A stretch of 64,000 nucleotides of DNA from Streptomyces sp. NBC_01214. Its GTDB lineage: Bacteria; Actinomycetota; Actinomycetes; Streptomycetales; Streptomycetaceae. Shown here in pieces: positions 1-9,087 of this stretch (the stretch's first letter is position 1; each line of letters opens with the position of its first letter). The translations under genes and the position numbers were made by a program. The stretch covers positions 3,753,001 through 3,817,000 of the forward strand of contig NZ_JAPEOS010000001.1 in the NCBI RefSeq assembly GCF_026340975.1, in the 5' to 3' direction. The notes below the pieces were generated by a model. It saw only the letters and a program-made list of their open reading frames with translations. It did not search any database and was not told the DNA's origin.

Positions 1-202
1 TCAGCTTGATCTCGCGGCCCGCGCCCCCGTGCGTGGGGCGGGCCAGGGTGACCGCCCCGAACCAGTCGGCCCAGCCCTCCACTTCCTCGGCGAGCGCCCG
101 GTACACGGCCTCGGGCGGCGCCACGGTGTCGGTGGCGAAGACCAGCCGGACCGGCGCGTCCTCGATGAAGTCGAGCCCCACCGGTCGGAGTCGGCGAGCC
201 AT
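1..202 (-). CDS. SRPBCC-fold protein, C-terminal part outside window
   Basis: The first 67 codons of a leftward gene are present; the rest lies before base 1. The N-terminus reads MARRLRPVGLDFIEDAPVRL, followed by a stretch with PPEAVYRALAEEVEGWADWF. This is the opening strand and helix of the START/SRPBCC (polyketide cyclase/dehydrase, Bet v1-like) fold, which makes a hydrophobic ligand pocket. The ligand cannot be told from this fragment. The ATG is preceded by AGGGGG about 9 bases upstream, which supports the start. It stands back to back with the membrane hydrolase gene at 434. Confidence 0.75.
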   Translation of the reverse strand, partial: MARRLRPVGLDFIEDAPVRLVFATDTVAPPEAVYRALAEEVEGWADWFGAVTLARPTHGGAGREIKL

Positions 203-433
203 GGGCGGTACCCCCTGGGATGAGGTTCTGGACGGGCGTGCGCGCCACCATAGCCCCGTAGCCGTGAGAAGTCCGTAGCGATCACGACCGATCCTGAGCG
301 ATCGCGTCCGCCCCCGCCCGCCGCTGACCGACCCCGTCCGATCCGTGCCGATCCCCGCGCGGGACCTGGGCAGCGGCTGTGCCGCGCGGGATGCTGGAGC
401 CGCGCCGATCCCGCCCCGCGAGCGGAGGCCACT

Positions 434-2872
434 GTGCCCGACCGCCCCCAGCCCGACACCTCCCCACCCCACGCCCCCTCGCACGTTCCGCCCGACACCC
501 CGCCCCACGCCCCGCCCGACACCCCCCTCGCCCTCGAACTCCTGGTCCACGGAGTCGCCGGCGCCGCCCCCGGCGAGCTGCTCGGCGACCCGCGCACCGT
601 CCGCGTCACCGGCGACTCCACCGCCGCCGTCTTCCGCCGCACCGAGGACGCCGACGCCGAGGCCCACCCCGAGCGGTACGCCGGGCGACCCGTCCCCGAG
701 GCCTACTGCTGGTCCCGGCTCACCTCCGGCAACGGCGCCCGCGCCCTGTGGCTGCTGCTCCTGCCCTTCATGGTGGCCAACCTCGCCCACTGGGCCCGGC
801 CGGCCACACCCGCCGCCGACCCCGCGCCGCACGCCGTGCGCACGTACGGGGTCCTCGTCCGGATCCTCGCCCTCAGCCTGACCGTGCTGCTCATCGCCGC
901 CGCCTGCGAGGTCGCGCTCGACCTCCTCGCCTGGCAGTGCGCGGGCTCCGGGAGCTGCGCCGGCGCCCGGTTCCGCTCCTGGCTGGGCTTCCTCGCACCC
1001 GGGGGCGGCTGGTGGGCCCAGCCCGGGCGGCGCCTCGCCCTCGGGGCCCTGGTCCCCGCCGCGTTGACCGGGCTGCTCTGGTACTTGTCGAACCGCACCT
1101 GGAGCGCCTACGAGTCCCAGCCCCCGCCCGCCGGCGCCGCCGACCCGGACACCGCGTCGGACCCCGAGCCGGCGCTCGGGCGCCCCGGATTCTGGTACGG
1201 CCGCCGCCTCGTGGCCCGGCTGCGCGCCGCGCACACCGCCGCCGGGCTGCTCACCGTGGCGGTGGCCGTCTCCGTGCCGACCGCCCGCCACGACCGCGGG
1301 GCCGACGCCCCCGTCCTCGCAGCCCTCGGCACGCTCACACAGGTCCTGCTCGCCGCCGGGGCCGTCGCCGTGGCCTCGGTCGTGTGCCGGCGCGGCCGCA
1401 CCGAGGCCCGGCCCGACCACCGGCTCGACCGGGCCGCCGTCACCCTGCTGCCCGCCGCCGCCCTGGCCCTGCTCGCCGCCGTCCTCGTGCACGCCTGCTG
1501 GTCGCGCCCCGACTGGACCGCCACCGGACGGCTCCCCGGGGACCTGACCTTCGGCGTGCTCATGCTGGGTCAGGGCCTCTGCGTGCTCGCCCTCGCCGGC
1601 GTCGCCCGCCACCTCTACCGCAAGGCCCCCGACCCGGCGACGGCCCTGTACGGTCTCGGCGGACCCGCCGTCGCCATGCTCGGCTGCGCGCTCGGCGGGG
1701 TGATGTCCGGCGGGGTCGCCCAGCGGGTCGCCGACTGGCTGGACGGGGGAGCCACGCCCGGGACACCCGGCGCCCCGCTGCCCGGGCCGCCCGTGCTGCT
1801 GTCCTGGCAGGCCGCCGTACTGCCCCCGCTGCTCCTCGTACTGGCGCTGCTCGCGGGCTGGTTCGCGGTGCTCGGGGCCCGGGCGCGGGGCCGGCTCGCC
1901 GCCGCCGTGGCCGCCGAGTACCCCGGGGAGACACCGGACCTCGCCCGCAGTCGCCGGATCGCCGGGGCGCGGACCGCGGCCGCGCTCACCGATTCCGCGC
2001 CCTGGTTCGTGGCGGCCGTCTCCGGGATCACCCTGGTGCTCGGCGCGGCCGCGCTGGCCGGAGCCTGGTCCAGCGGAAAGGTTCCGGGGGAGGCGGCCCG
2101 AGGGACCCTGCCGCTGCTGGAAGCCGCCGCCCGCGCCGCCCAGGACGCCGGGTCCTGGCTCATCGGCCTCGGTATCGCCGCCTTCATCGCCTGGGGCCGC
2201 CGCGCCTACCGGGACCCGGCCGCCCGCCGGACCATAGGGATCCTGTGGGACGTCGGCACCTTCTGGCCGCGCGCCGCCCACCCCTTCGCGCCGCCCTGCT
2301 ACGCCGAGCGGGCCGTACCCGACCTGACCTGGCGGATGGCCGGTTGGACCGGCCGCACCGGCGGCCACCTGGTCATCTCCGGCCATTCCCAGGGCAGCGT
2401 GCTCGCCGCCGCGGCCGTCTGGCAGCTGCCGCCGCCCGCCCGCCGCCGGGTCGCCCTGCTCACCTACGGATCCCCGCTCGGCCGCCTCTACGGCCGCTGG
2501 TTCCCCGCCTACTTCGGCCCGCGGCAGCTCACCGCCCTGCACCGCGAGGTCGACTGCTGGCGCAACCTCTGGCGGGCCACCGACCCCATCGGCGGGCCGG
2601 CGCTGCCCGGCGCGGAGCCGGACGTGGACCGCGGCCCGCTCGCCGACCCGCTCGCTTACGGCCGCAGCGCCCGCCATCCCCTGCCCGCCCCGATCCTGGG
2701 CCACTCCGACTACCAGGCCGATCCGGCCTTCGCCGCCGAACGCGACGCACTGCTCGCCCGGTTGGCCGCCGCCGCGAGGGCCGAGGTGCCGGGTCAGCGG
2801 GTCGCGGTCGCGGTCAGCAAGGAGCGGGCTGGACCGGCAGCGCCGGCAGATCCGCCGGGTACAGCAGGGTGA
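434..2872 (+). CDS. Multi-span membrane protein with C-terminal serine hydrolase domain
   Basis: An 812-residue protein from a GTG start. After a Pro-rich N-terminus, residues about 100-600 hold many hydrophobic segments separated by Arg-rich loops. The last 180 residues carry an alpha/beta-hydrolase signature: GHSQG with Ser652, then Asp717 (ATDPIGG) and His757 (LGHSDYQADP). Spacing and order fit a Ser-Asp-His triad, so a lipase or esterase activity tethered to the membrane is likely; the substrate is unknown. No signal peptide of the secreted type is visible. The 3' end converges on the beta-helix/AAA gene and overlaps it by 59 bases. I know similar proteins only as hypothetical actinobacterial membrane proteins. 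Confidence 0.85.
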   Translation: MPDRPQPDTSPPHAPSHVPPDTPPHAPPDTPLALELLVHGVAGAAPGELLGDPRTVRVTGDSTAAVFRRTEDADAEAHPERYAGRPVPEAYCWSRLTSGNGARALWLLLLPFMVANLAHWARPATPAADPAPHAVRTYGVLVRILALSLTVLLIAAACEVALDLLAWQCAGSGSCAGARFRSWLGFLAPGGGWWAQPGRRLALGALVPAALTGLLWYLSNRTWSAYESQPPPAGAADPDTASDPEPALGRPGFWYGRRLVARLRAAHTAAGLLTVAVAVSVPTARHDRGADAPVLAALGTLTQVLLAAGAVAVASVVCRRGRTEARPDHRLDRAAVTLLPAAALALLAAVLVHACWSRPDWTATGRLPGDLTFGVLMLGQGLCVLALAGVARHLYRKAPDPATALYGLGGPAVAMLGCALGGVMSGGVAQRVADWLDGGATPGTPGAPLPGPPVLLSWQAAVLPPLLLVLALLAGWFAVLGARARGRLAAAVAAEYPGETPDLARSRRIAGARTAAALTDSAPWFVAAVSGITLVLGAAALAGAWSSGKVPGEAARGTLPLLEAAARAAQDAGSWLIGLGIAAFIAWGRRAYRDPAARRTIGILWDVGTFWPRAAHPFAPPCYAERAVPDLTWRMAGWTGRTGGHLVISGHSQGSVLAAAAVWQLPPPARRRVALLTYGSPLGRLYGRWFPAYFGPRQLTALHREVDCWRNLWRATDPIGGPALPGAEPDVDRGPLADPLAYGRSARHPLPAPILGHSDYQADPAFAAERDALLARLAAAARAEVPGQRVAVAVSKERAGPAAPADPPGTAG

Positions 2873-5279
2873 GCTCGTCCGTACTGGGCTCCGAGAGCTG
2901 GGCCACCCGGCCCGCGTGCCGCTCCACCATCGACTCGAAGGTTTGGCGGGCCGTGCGGCCGTTGCCGAAGGCCGGGCCCTTGGGCAGCTCCGTGAAGTAC
3001 GTCAGCAACGCCTGCGACGTACCCTCCCCGAGCCGGTACTCGTGCTCCTCCGCCTGCTGCTCCACGATCCGCAGCAGTTCCTCCGGCCCGTAGTCGCCGA
3101 AGGTGATCGTCCGGGAGAACCGCGAGGCCACCCCCGGATTCACCGTCAGGAAGCGTTCCATCTCCGCCGTGTACCCGGCGACGATCACCACCACCGCGTC
3201 CCGGTGGTCCTCCATCAGCTTCACCAGCGTGTCGATCGCCTCGCGCCCGAAGTCCCGGCCCGAGTCCTCCGGCGCCAGCGCGTACGCCTCGTCGATGAAC
3301 AGCACCCCGCCGCGCGCCCGGTCGAAGGCCTCCTGCGTACGGATCGCCGTGGAACCGATGTGCTCGCCGACCAGGTCCACCCGGGACACCTCGACCAGGT
3401 GCCCGCGCTCCAGCACCCCGAGCGAGGCCAGGATCTCCCCGTACAGCCGGGCGACCGTGGTCTTGCCGGTGCCGGGGGAGCCGGTGAAGACCAGGTGCCG
3501 GCGCACCGAGGCGGCCTTCAGGCCCGCCTGCTGCCGCCGGCGGCCGACCTCGATCATGTCGGTGAGCGCCCGCACCTCGCGTTTGACGCTGTCCAGGCCC
3601 ACCAGTGCGTCGAGCTGGCCCAGCATCTCGCCGGACTCCCGCGCGGCGGCGGCCGGACCGCTCTCCGCCCCGTCCGCGGGCCGCGGCACGGAAGGCGGGG
3701 ACGCCTGGGCCGGCCGCGCCGCAGGGCTCTGCGTCCCGGTGGCCGTACGGACGCCCGCCCGCGCCCCGGCGGGCGCGCCGCCGGGGGCGGACCGGTCGGT
3801 GGGACGAGCGCCGGACTCGTCGCCGGTGCACTCCTCGGCGGTCGGCCCGTCCTCGGCGAACTCGTAGCCCCCGCGGGCGCAGCGCTCGGTGTGGCAGCGC
3901 GTCAGCGTGGTGCGGCAGCCGTCCATGACGTGGAAGCCGAAGCCGGAACTGCCCGTGACCCGGCAGGCCGTGAAGGTGCCGCGGCCGCCCGCCGACACGT
4001 AGAAGCCGGCTTCGGCGGGGGAGGTGACCGTGCACCGTTCCAGGGCGGGGTCGGCGCCCTTGGTGACGATCACACCGGTCTGCACGGCGTCGATGGTGCA
4101 GCCGGCGAGCGTGCCGCCGCTGCCGTGGTCGCGGAACCAGGCCCCGGTCCCCGCCTCGCGGATCCGGCAGTCGTCGAGCTGCGCGGTGGCCCCGTCGCTC
4201 ACGGAGACGGCGGTGTTGCGCACCTGGGACAGATCGCTGTCGACCACGTCGACCCGCGACCCGCGGTCCAGTACGAACAGCGCGTCCGGTACGTCGTGCA
4301 CCCGGCAGGAGGCGAGGGAGACCGTGGCCCCGTCGCTGATCCACACCGCCGGATAGTCACCCGTACTGTCGTGGATCTCGCAGGACTCGGCGTCCACCCG
4401 GGTGCCCGGGTCCCATACGGACAGACCGTTGCGGCCGAACCGGCGCACGGTGGTGCGGCTGAGGGTGAGCACCGAACGGGACCGCAGATCGACCGCGTTC
4501 TCCGGGATGTCGTGGATGTCGCAGCCGGCCAGGGCGAGCAGCGCGTCGGTGTCGAGCGTGACCCCGTCGGCCGAGGTGCGGTGCACCGAGCAGTCGGTGA
4601 GCCGGGCCGTGGCGCGCGCGGCGATCTGCACCCCGGCGCCCTTGATCTCGTACACCTCGCAGCCCAGCGCCTCCAGCCCCGAGCCCTCGCCCGTGATGGC
4701 GATGCCCGCGCCCGTGGCGTGGTGGATCCGGCAGCGCTCCAGCCGGGGCCGGCCGCCACCGCGCACCGAGACGCCGTTCTGTCCGGCGGCCACGACCTCG
4801 CACTCCTCGAACACTCCGCCGCCGCCGTCCAGTACGGCGATGCCGACGCCGGCCGGATTCTCCACGGTGCACCGTCGCACCAGGGGCCGGGCTCCCGAGC
4901 CGCGGACCTCGATGCCGGCGGCGGAGCGGGTGCTCACCCGCAGGTCGGTGAGCTCGGGGCAGCCGTCCTCCACCAGCAGGGCGGGCGCCGCCCGGTCCTG
5001 GCCCTCCAGATACAGGTCCTGGACCACGGCCGAGGCGCGCAGGGTCAGCGCCACCCCGTCGAGCGGGGCGATCCGCACCGACCCCGCCGCGCCCTCGGGC
5101 CCGCGCAGGGTGACGGCATGGTCCAGCACCAGGTTCTCGCGGTAGGTGCCGGGGGCGATCGTCAGCACGTCCCCGTCGCCCGCTACGGCGAGCGCAGCGG
5201 TCAGCGTCGGATACTCACCGGAGCGGCGCCGCCACCGCGAAGTCCCACCGTGCGTTACCTGGACCGTGCCCTGAACCAT
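2814..5279 (-). CDS. Right-handed beta-helix / AAA+ ATPase fusion (CbbX/EccA-like)
   Basis: An 821-residue protein. Residues about 1-485 are pectate-lyase-like coils: repeated short strands such as GVGIAVLDGGGGVFEECEVV, each coil with small or Cys residues at fixed places, as in right-handed parallel beta-helices. A Pro/Ala/Arg-rich linker follows (about 485-545). The C-terminus is an AAA+ domain of the CbxX/CfqX type, with Walker A GSPGTGKT at 600-607 and Walker B ending Asp663-Glu664 (VLFIDEAYAL). Such AAA domains remodel proteins, for example Rubisco activase CbbX or type VII secretion EccA; the helix probably recognises the client, which is inference. The ATG used here begins MVQGTVQV; an in-frame ATG 18 codons upstream is possible. 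No ESX genes are nearby. Confidence 0.85.
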   Translation of the reverse strand: MVQGTVQVTHGGTSRWRRRSGEYPTLTAALAVAGDGDVLTIAPGTYRENLVLDHAVTLRGPEGAAGSVRIAPLDGVALTLRASAVVQDLYLEGQDRAAPALLVEDGCPELTDLRVSTRSAAGIEVRGSGARPLVRRCTVENPAGVGIAVLDGGGGVFEECEVVAAGQNGVSVRGGGRPRLERCRIHHATGAGIAITGEGSGLEALGCEVYEIKGAGVQIAARATARLTDCSVHRTSADGVTLDTDALLALAGCDIHDIPENAVDLRSRSVLTLSRTTVRRFGRNGLSVWDPGTRVDAESCEIHDSTGDYPAVWISDGATVSLASCRVHDVPDALFVLDRGSRVDVVDSDLSQVRNTAVSVSDGATAQLDDCRIREAGTGAWFRDHGSGGTLAGCTIDAVQTGVIVTKGADPALERCTVTSPAEAGFYVSAGGRGTFTACRVTGSSGFGFHVMDGCRTTLTRCHTERCARGGYEFAEDGPTAEECTGDESGARPTDRSAPGGAPAGARAGVRTATGTQSPAARPAQASPPSVPRPADGAESGPAAAARESGEMLGQLDALVGLDSVKREVRALTDMIEVGRRRQQAGLKAASVRRHLVFTGSPGTGKTTVARLYGEILASLGVLERGHLVEVSRVDLVGEHIGSTAIRTQEAFDRARGGVLFIDEAYALAPEDSGRDFGREAIDTLVKLMEDHRDAVVVIVAGYTAEMERFLTVNPGVASRFSRTITFGDYGPEELLRIVEQQAEEHEYRLGEGTSQALLTYFTELPKGPAFGNGRTARQTFESMVERHAGRVAQLSEPSTDELTLLYPADLPALPVQPAPC

Positions 5280-5425
5280 GGTGCTGTCGTGCCCCCACCC
5301 TCGTGCTCGCGCTGCCGATACGACCGATGCCACGGAAGTCTGAAGTCACCGCAGCCACCGAAGTCACTGGAGCGACCGATCCGGCCGCTCCACCGTAGCG
5401 CGCGCGGGGCCGATGAGCGGCCAGG

Positions 5426-6043
5426 TCAACTGCCCGCGCCCGCTCGGCCCCAGTCCGGTCCTGCCGCCGCCCAGGCCCGGTCCAGACGTATGTACCGCCG
5501 ATGCATGAGCCGCCGTACGACCAGCCGTCGGACCGTCTCCACCAGGGTGGCCACGCAGATCGCGGCGGCCAGCCCCGCCATCCCCGCGTGGAACACAGCC
5601 GCGGACGGGTCGAGCGGCTGCCCCACCAGCCGGCCGCGCGCGTCGGTCCAGATCCGGAACCGCTCGCCGGGGAGCGGCGGCTCCTCCGCGGCCGGCACCG
5701 TGCCCTGGTGGCTGCTGCCGTCCGGTGCGGTCCACGCGGCCACGATCTGCGTCCGGTGCGGGGCCGTCCGCTGCGTCGACGTGTCGGCCGAGGCGCTCGC
5801 GGAAGCGCCCGCGGCCACCGCCGACTCCGGGGCGGGCCGCAGGACCACCGCCGGGACGAGATGACGCTCCTGCCGCTGCTGGTGCGCGGCCTGCTGAAGG
5901 GTACCGTCCACCCGCAGGCCCGCGACCCAGCCGATGGCGGGAGCCACCACCAGGACGCACACCAGCGCGGCGAACGCCACCCACGCCTCGAAGAGGTCGG
6001 TCGGCCGCCGCAGCGGATTGCGCCGCCAACGCCACACACCCAT
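5426..6043 (-). CDS. Rv1733c-like two-span membrane protein
   Basis: A 205-residue protein starting MGVWRWRRNPLRRPTDLFEA. One membrane span lies near residues 22-43 and a second near 155-175. Between them is an outer loop of about 110 residues with the motif ERFRIWTDARGRLVG. This layout, an Arg-rich N-terminus, two spans and a loop ending in a TD..G-LV strand, matches the large actinobacterial family around Mycobacterium tuberculosis Rv1733c. The function is not known. Longer in-frame starts exist upstream, but the conserved MGVWRWRRNP opening argues for this one. It is transcribed in the same direction as the MOSC gene, 210 bases downstream of it. Confidence 0.8.
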   Translation of the reverse strand: MGVWRWRRNPLRRPTDLFEAWVAFAALVCVLVVAPAIGWVAGLRVDGTLQQAAHQQRQERHLVPAVVLRPAPESAVAAGASASASADTSTQRTAPHRTQIVAAWTAPDGSSHQGTVPAAEEPPLPGERFRIWTDARGRLVGQPLDPSAAVFHAGMAGLAAAICVATLVETVRRLVVRRLMHRRYIRLDRAWAAAGPDWGRAGAGS

Positions 6044-6253
6044 TGCTGTCCGCACGGTCCGGCTCCCCCAACTTGTGCCAGTCTCCGCCTGTCTGCGCCT
6101 CTGTCCTGACTGATCCAACGGCTTGGTCGTGCCAGTTGGTTCCAGCCCGGGCGCCGAGCCCCTCGAAGGTGTCAATCCGGGCGGCCGGTCGCCGGTCCGC
6201 GACTACCCACCCGCCCCTCCCGTCCCACCTGCCCCAGGAGGGCCCCGGACGCG

Positions 6254-7087
6254 TCACGCGAGGACACGGACCTCGTCGCCGACGCGCACCGTACCCAGCC
6301 GCACGGGCACCAGGAGCCTCCCGAACGCGAGCGACCGGCCGATCCGCCGGTGCTTGCCCAGGGTCTTCAGCGGCTCCTTGCCCCGTTCCGCCGTCTCCTG
6401 GTCGGTGGTGGTGACGACGCACCGGCCGCATTCGCGCACGCCGCGGAAGACGGCGTCGCCGATCGCGATGCGGAGCCAGCCGTCCTCCGCCCATGCCTCT
6501 GCCCCCGAAACCACCACATTGGGGCGGAAACGGTTCATGGGCAGGGGGCCTTCCCCGGGATGGTCCCCCTGGGCGATCAGCGAGTTGAGTGCGTCCAGCG
6601 AGGCGAGCGTGGTGATCAGCAGCGGATAGCCGTCGGCGAGGCTCACCATCTCGCCCGGCAGGGCGTAGTCCGGATCCACGGGACGGCGTACCGCCGGATC
6701 ATCCATGTGCACCAGCCGTACCGGCTCCCCGAGGTACGTGCTGAACCAGTCGGCCGCGGTGGTCGCCGCGGCCACGGTCTCGACCTTCTTCCCAAAGAGC
6801 ACCGCCGGCTCCAGCGGACCCGGCTCGGGCACCTCCACGAACAGCTCCGCCATGCCCGGCGCCGTCACTGCGATCCGGCCGCCGCCCGCGGGACGGGCCG
6901 CGGCCAGGGCGAGGCGGGGATGGCGGCGTTGGGTGATGACCGTGCCCTCGGGATCGATCAGCGCCCAACGTCGGTCCCCGGACAGACCCCAGGGCTCCAC
7001 GGCCACCTCGTCGGGAGCGGTCCCCGCTACCGATTTGACGGGATGGATGTGGAGCGCCTGCACGTGCAAGTTCGACATGGGGGGCAT
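6254..7087 (-). CDS. MOSC domain protein with N-terminal beta-barrel
   Basis: A 277-residue protein. It begins with the MOSC N-terminal beta-barrel (VQALHIHPVKSVAG, then GLSGDRRWALID) and continues into the MOSC domain, with MNRFRPNVVVSG near residue 180 and RECGRCVVTTTDQETAERG near 220. The Cys of CGRCVVTT is the usual molybdenum-ligand candidate. Family members (mARC, YcbX) bind sulfurated molybdenum cofactor and reduce N-hydroxylated compounds. The ATG at 7087 has GGAGGGG 8 bases upstream, better placed than the Met three codons later. Molybdate uptake genes occur in this window at 40-44 kb but are not adjacent. Confidence 0.88.
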   Translation of the reverse strand: MPPMSNLHVQALHIHPVKSVAGTAPDEVAVEPWGLSGDRRWALIDPEGTVITQRRHPRLALAAARPAGGGRIAVTAPGMAELFVEVPEPGPLEPAVLFGKKVETVAAATTAADWFSTYLGEPVRLVHMDDPAVRRPVDPDYALPGEMVSLADGYPLLITTLASLDALNSLIAQGDHPGEGPLPMNRFRPNVVVSGAEAWAEDGWLRIAIGDAVFRGVRECGRCVVTTTDQETAERGKEPLKTLGKHRRIGRSLAFGRLLVPVRLGTVRVGDEVRVLA

Positions 7088-7125
7088 CCTGCCAGCCCCT
7101 CCACCGTCCGCGCCTCAGAGCCCCG

Positions 7126-7635
7126 TCAGTAGCCGCGCCCCTGGTAGGGGCGGCCGTACGGGTCCTCGTACGAGGCGGCCGGCACCGGTGCGGGCACCTG
7201 CATCGGACGCGGCGCGGCCGGGCGCATCGCCTCGTACCCGGTGGCCATGGCGACCGGGCGGGGCTGCTGCGGCTGGGGCTGCGGCACGAATCCGCCGCGG
7301 GCCGCCATCGGCTGCTGCTGCGGGATGTACGGGGCCGGCGCCTGCTGCAGCGGCATCGGCTGCGGGGCCGACTGCTGCTGGTACGGGTATCCGTACCCCG
7401 AGGTCTGTTGTTGCTGGGGCTGGGCCGGCGGCAGCGCGGGCATGGACGAAGCGAGAGCCGGCAGGTACCCGCCGCTCGAGTAACCGGCACTCGGGGACTC
7501 GTAGGCGGCCGGGACGCGGATCGGGGCGATCTGCGGAGTGCCGCGTTCGGCGACGAGGGAGTCGTAGATGGGGGTGTCCGGGAAGGAGGGCGCGGAGTAG
7601 TAACCGCCGCCATAAGTGGAGCGGGGGGAGGTCAT
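7126..7635 (-). CDS. Pro/Gln/Tyr-rich small protein (DUF6643-like)
   Basis: A 169-residue protein with an ordered N-terminus, MTSPRSTYGGGYYSAPSFPD, then PIYDSLVAERGTPQIAPIRVP. After it comes a low-complexity stretch full of Gln, Pro and Tyr (QPQQQQTSGYGYPYQQQ) and a Gly/Tyr-rich end. There is no signal peptide or membrane span. From memory the N-terminal motif belongs to a conserved Streptomyces family numbered DUF6643; its role is unknown. The composition suggests an intrinsically disordered, possibly condensate-forming or scaffold protein, which is inference. It has its own upstream region with two palindromes. Confidence 0.78.
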   Translation of the reverse strand: MTSPRSTYGGGYYSAPSFPDTPIYDSLVAERGTPQIAPIRVPAAYESPSAGYSSGGYLPALASSMPALPPAQPQQQQTSGYGYPYQQQSAPQPMPLQQAPAPYIPQQQPMAARGGFVPQPQPQQPRPVAMATGYEAMRPAAPRPMQVPAPVPAASYEDPYGRPYQGRGY

Positions 7636-7695
7636 GGGACCTAAGTTAAGCCCACGACTTCACCGGGTCCATAGCGAGGTGGCGTCAACCCCGCG

Positions 7696-7833
7696 CTGAC
7701 CTGCATATTCGCAGGTCAGGGCCTCACCTTTCACTTGACGTTCACGTGCACGTTTCGCCACTTCCGCCCCATCTTGTTCGTACTCGTACTCACCGGTTGG
7801 GTGTTGCACCGACTTCGTGCTGACGTAACGTCA
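7696..7833. promoter_or_regulatory. Two palindromes upstream of the Pro/Gln-rich gene
   Basis: The 246-base gap between two leftward genes (7636-7881) holds a perfect 9-bp inverted repeat CTGACCTGC/GCAGGTCAG (7696-7719, 6-base loop) and the 13-base palindrome TGACGTAACGTCA (7821-7833). A TTGACG-like -35 lies on the minus strand at 7683-7688. Their place upstream of the small gene ending at 7126 suggests operators. The first could instead be a weak hairpin. No regulator gene is adjacent. Confidence 0.4.
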
Positions 7834-7881
7834 CAATGCGGTGACCTCGGATGACGCTGCCTCGGGAGGTAGTTCGCCGTT

Positions 7882-9060
7882 TCAGGCGTCACTCGGACGG
7901 GCATAGGTTCGGCCCTTCCAGGACGCCCCGCGGCCCCGGTAGTGCTGGACGGCCGAGTCGACGGTCATCAGGAGGTAGAGCAGCGCCGTGAACGGAAGCA
8001 GCGGAGCGAGCGCGGCCGGCTGGCGGTAGTACCGGAGCATCGGCAGGTAGGTGCCGGCCATCAGCAGCCACGCCAGGCCGCCCGCCCAGGCGGTGGCCGG
8101 ACGTCCGGCCGCGAGCCCCGTCAGCAGGGCGGCCGGGGGCACGAGGTAGACGAGCGCCAACCCGGCCACCGTCCCGGCCAGCAGGAGGGGCTGGTGGCGC
8201 AGTTGGGCGTAGGCGCTGCGCGAAACCATCCGCCACAGGTCCGCGAGTGCGGGGTACGGGCGCACGCTGTCCACCCGCTCCGCGAGTCCCAGCCAGATCC
8301 GGCCGCCGGAGCGGTGCACCGCGCGGGCGAGGGACACGTCGTCGATGACCGCCTGGCGGATGGAGTCGGGGATCCCGGCCCGCACGGCGGTCGTGGTGCG
8401 CAGCAGTACGCAGCCGCCGGCGGCCGCCGCCGTCCGGGCTGAGGGTCGGTTGATCCGGCGGAAGGGGTAGAGCTGGGCGAAGAAGTACACGAAGGCCGGC
8501 ACGACGAGGCGTTCCCACGGGCCGACCACCCGCAGGCGGGCCATCTGGGAGACGAGGTCGAGGTCCGCGGAGGTGGCGGCGGCGACCAATTCGCGCAGAC
8601 TGTCGGGTTCGTGCGCGATGTCGGCGTCGGTGAGCAGGAGGAAATCGGGCTCGGTGGCGTGCGCGGTGCGGGCGATCCGGATGCCGTGCCGCAGCGCCCA
8701 GAGCTTGCCGGTCCAGCCGGGGGCGGGGTCGCCGGGGGCGGCGACGGTGAGGGGGAGCCCCGGGTTCTCGCGGGCGAGTCGGCGCGCGAGGTCGCCCGTG
8801 CCGTCGGTGCTGCCGTCGTCGACGAGGATCACCTCGGCCTCGCCGGGATAGTCCTGGGCGATCAGCGAGGGCAGGCTCCGCGGCAGCACCTCGGCCTCGT
8901 CCCGGGCCGGGACGACGATGGCGACGGACGGCCAGTGGGTGGGGGCCGTACGCGGCGGGAGGCGGACGTCGGTCCGCCAGAACATGCCCTGGGCGAGGGT
9001 GAGCCAGAGCCAGGCGGCGAGGGAGGCGTAGGCCGCGCAGGCGGCGGTGAGGAGGCCCAT
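7882..9060 (-). CDS. hpnB: HpnB-like family 2 glycosyltransferase, membrane
   Basis: A 392-residue protein. It has an N-terminal membrane segment, then a GT-A fold: SVAIVVPARDEAEVLPRSL, VDDGSTDGT, the metal-binding LLTDADIAHEPDSLREL near residue 150, and AGGCVLLR and IDDVSLARAVHRSGGRIWLG further on. The last third has membrane segments and ends in GRGASWKGRTYA. The ordered motifs (PGWTGKLWALRHG, YPFRRINRPSARTAAAAGGC) match the hopene-associated glycosyltransferase HpnB. No other hopanoid gene lies in the window, so its lipid acceptor is not shown. The frame stays open for about 600 bases upstream through the repeat field; I place the start at MGLLTAAC, where conserved sequence begins. Confidence 0.85.
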   Translation of the reverse strand: MGLLTAACAAYASLAAWLWLTLAQGMFWRTDVRLPPRTAPTHWPSVAIVVPARDEAEVLPRSLPSLIAQDYPGEAEVILVDDGSTDGTGDLARRLARENPGLPLTVAAPGDPAPGWTGKLWALRHGIRIARTAHATEPDFLLLTDADIAHEPDSLRELVAAATSADLDLVSQMARLRVVGPWERLVVPAFVYFFAQLYPFRRINRPSARTAAAAGGCVLLRTTTAVRAGIPDSIRQAVIDDVSLARAVHRSGGRIWLGLAERVDSVRPYPALADLWRMVSRSAYAQLRHQPLLLAGTVAGLALVYLVPPAALLTGLAAGRPATAWAGGLAWLLMAGTYLPMLRYYRQPAALAPLLPFTALLYLLMTVDSAVQHYRGRGASWKGRTYARPSDA

Positions 9061-9087
9061 GCCGGCAGTGTGCCGGGCCCCGGCGGG

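Noticed and set aside
2916..5864. Very long open frame on the plus strand opposite the beta-helix/AAA gene
   Set aside because: It mirrors the coding strand in a GC-rich genome; its translation is Arg/Gly/Ala/His-rich without domain motifs, whereas the minus frame has Walker and beta-helix motifs.
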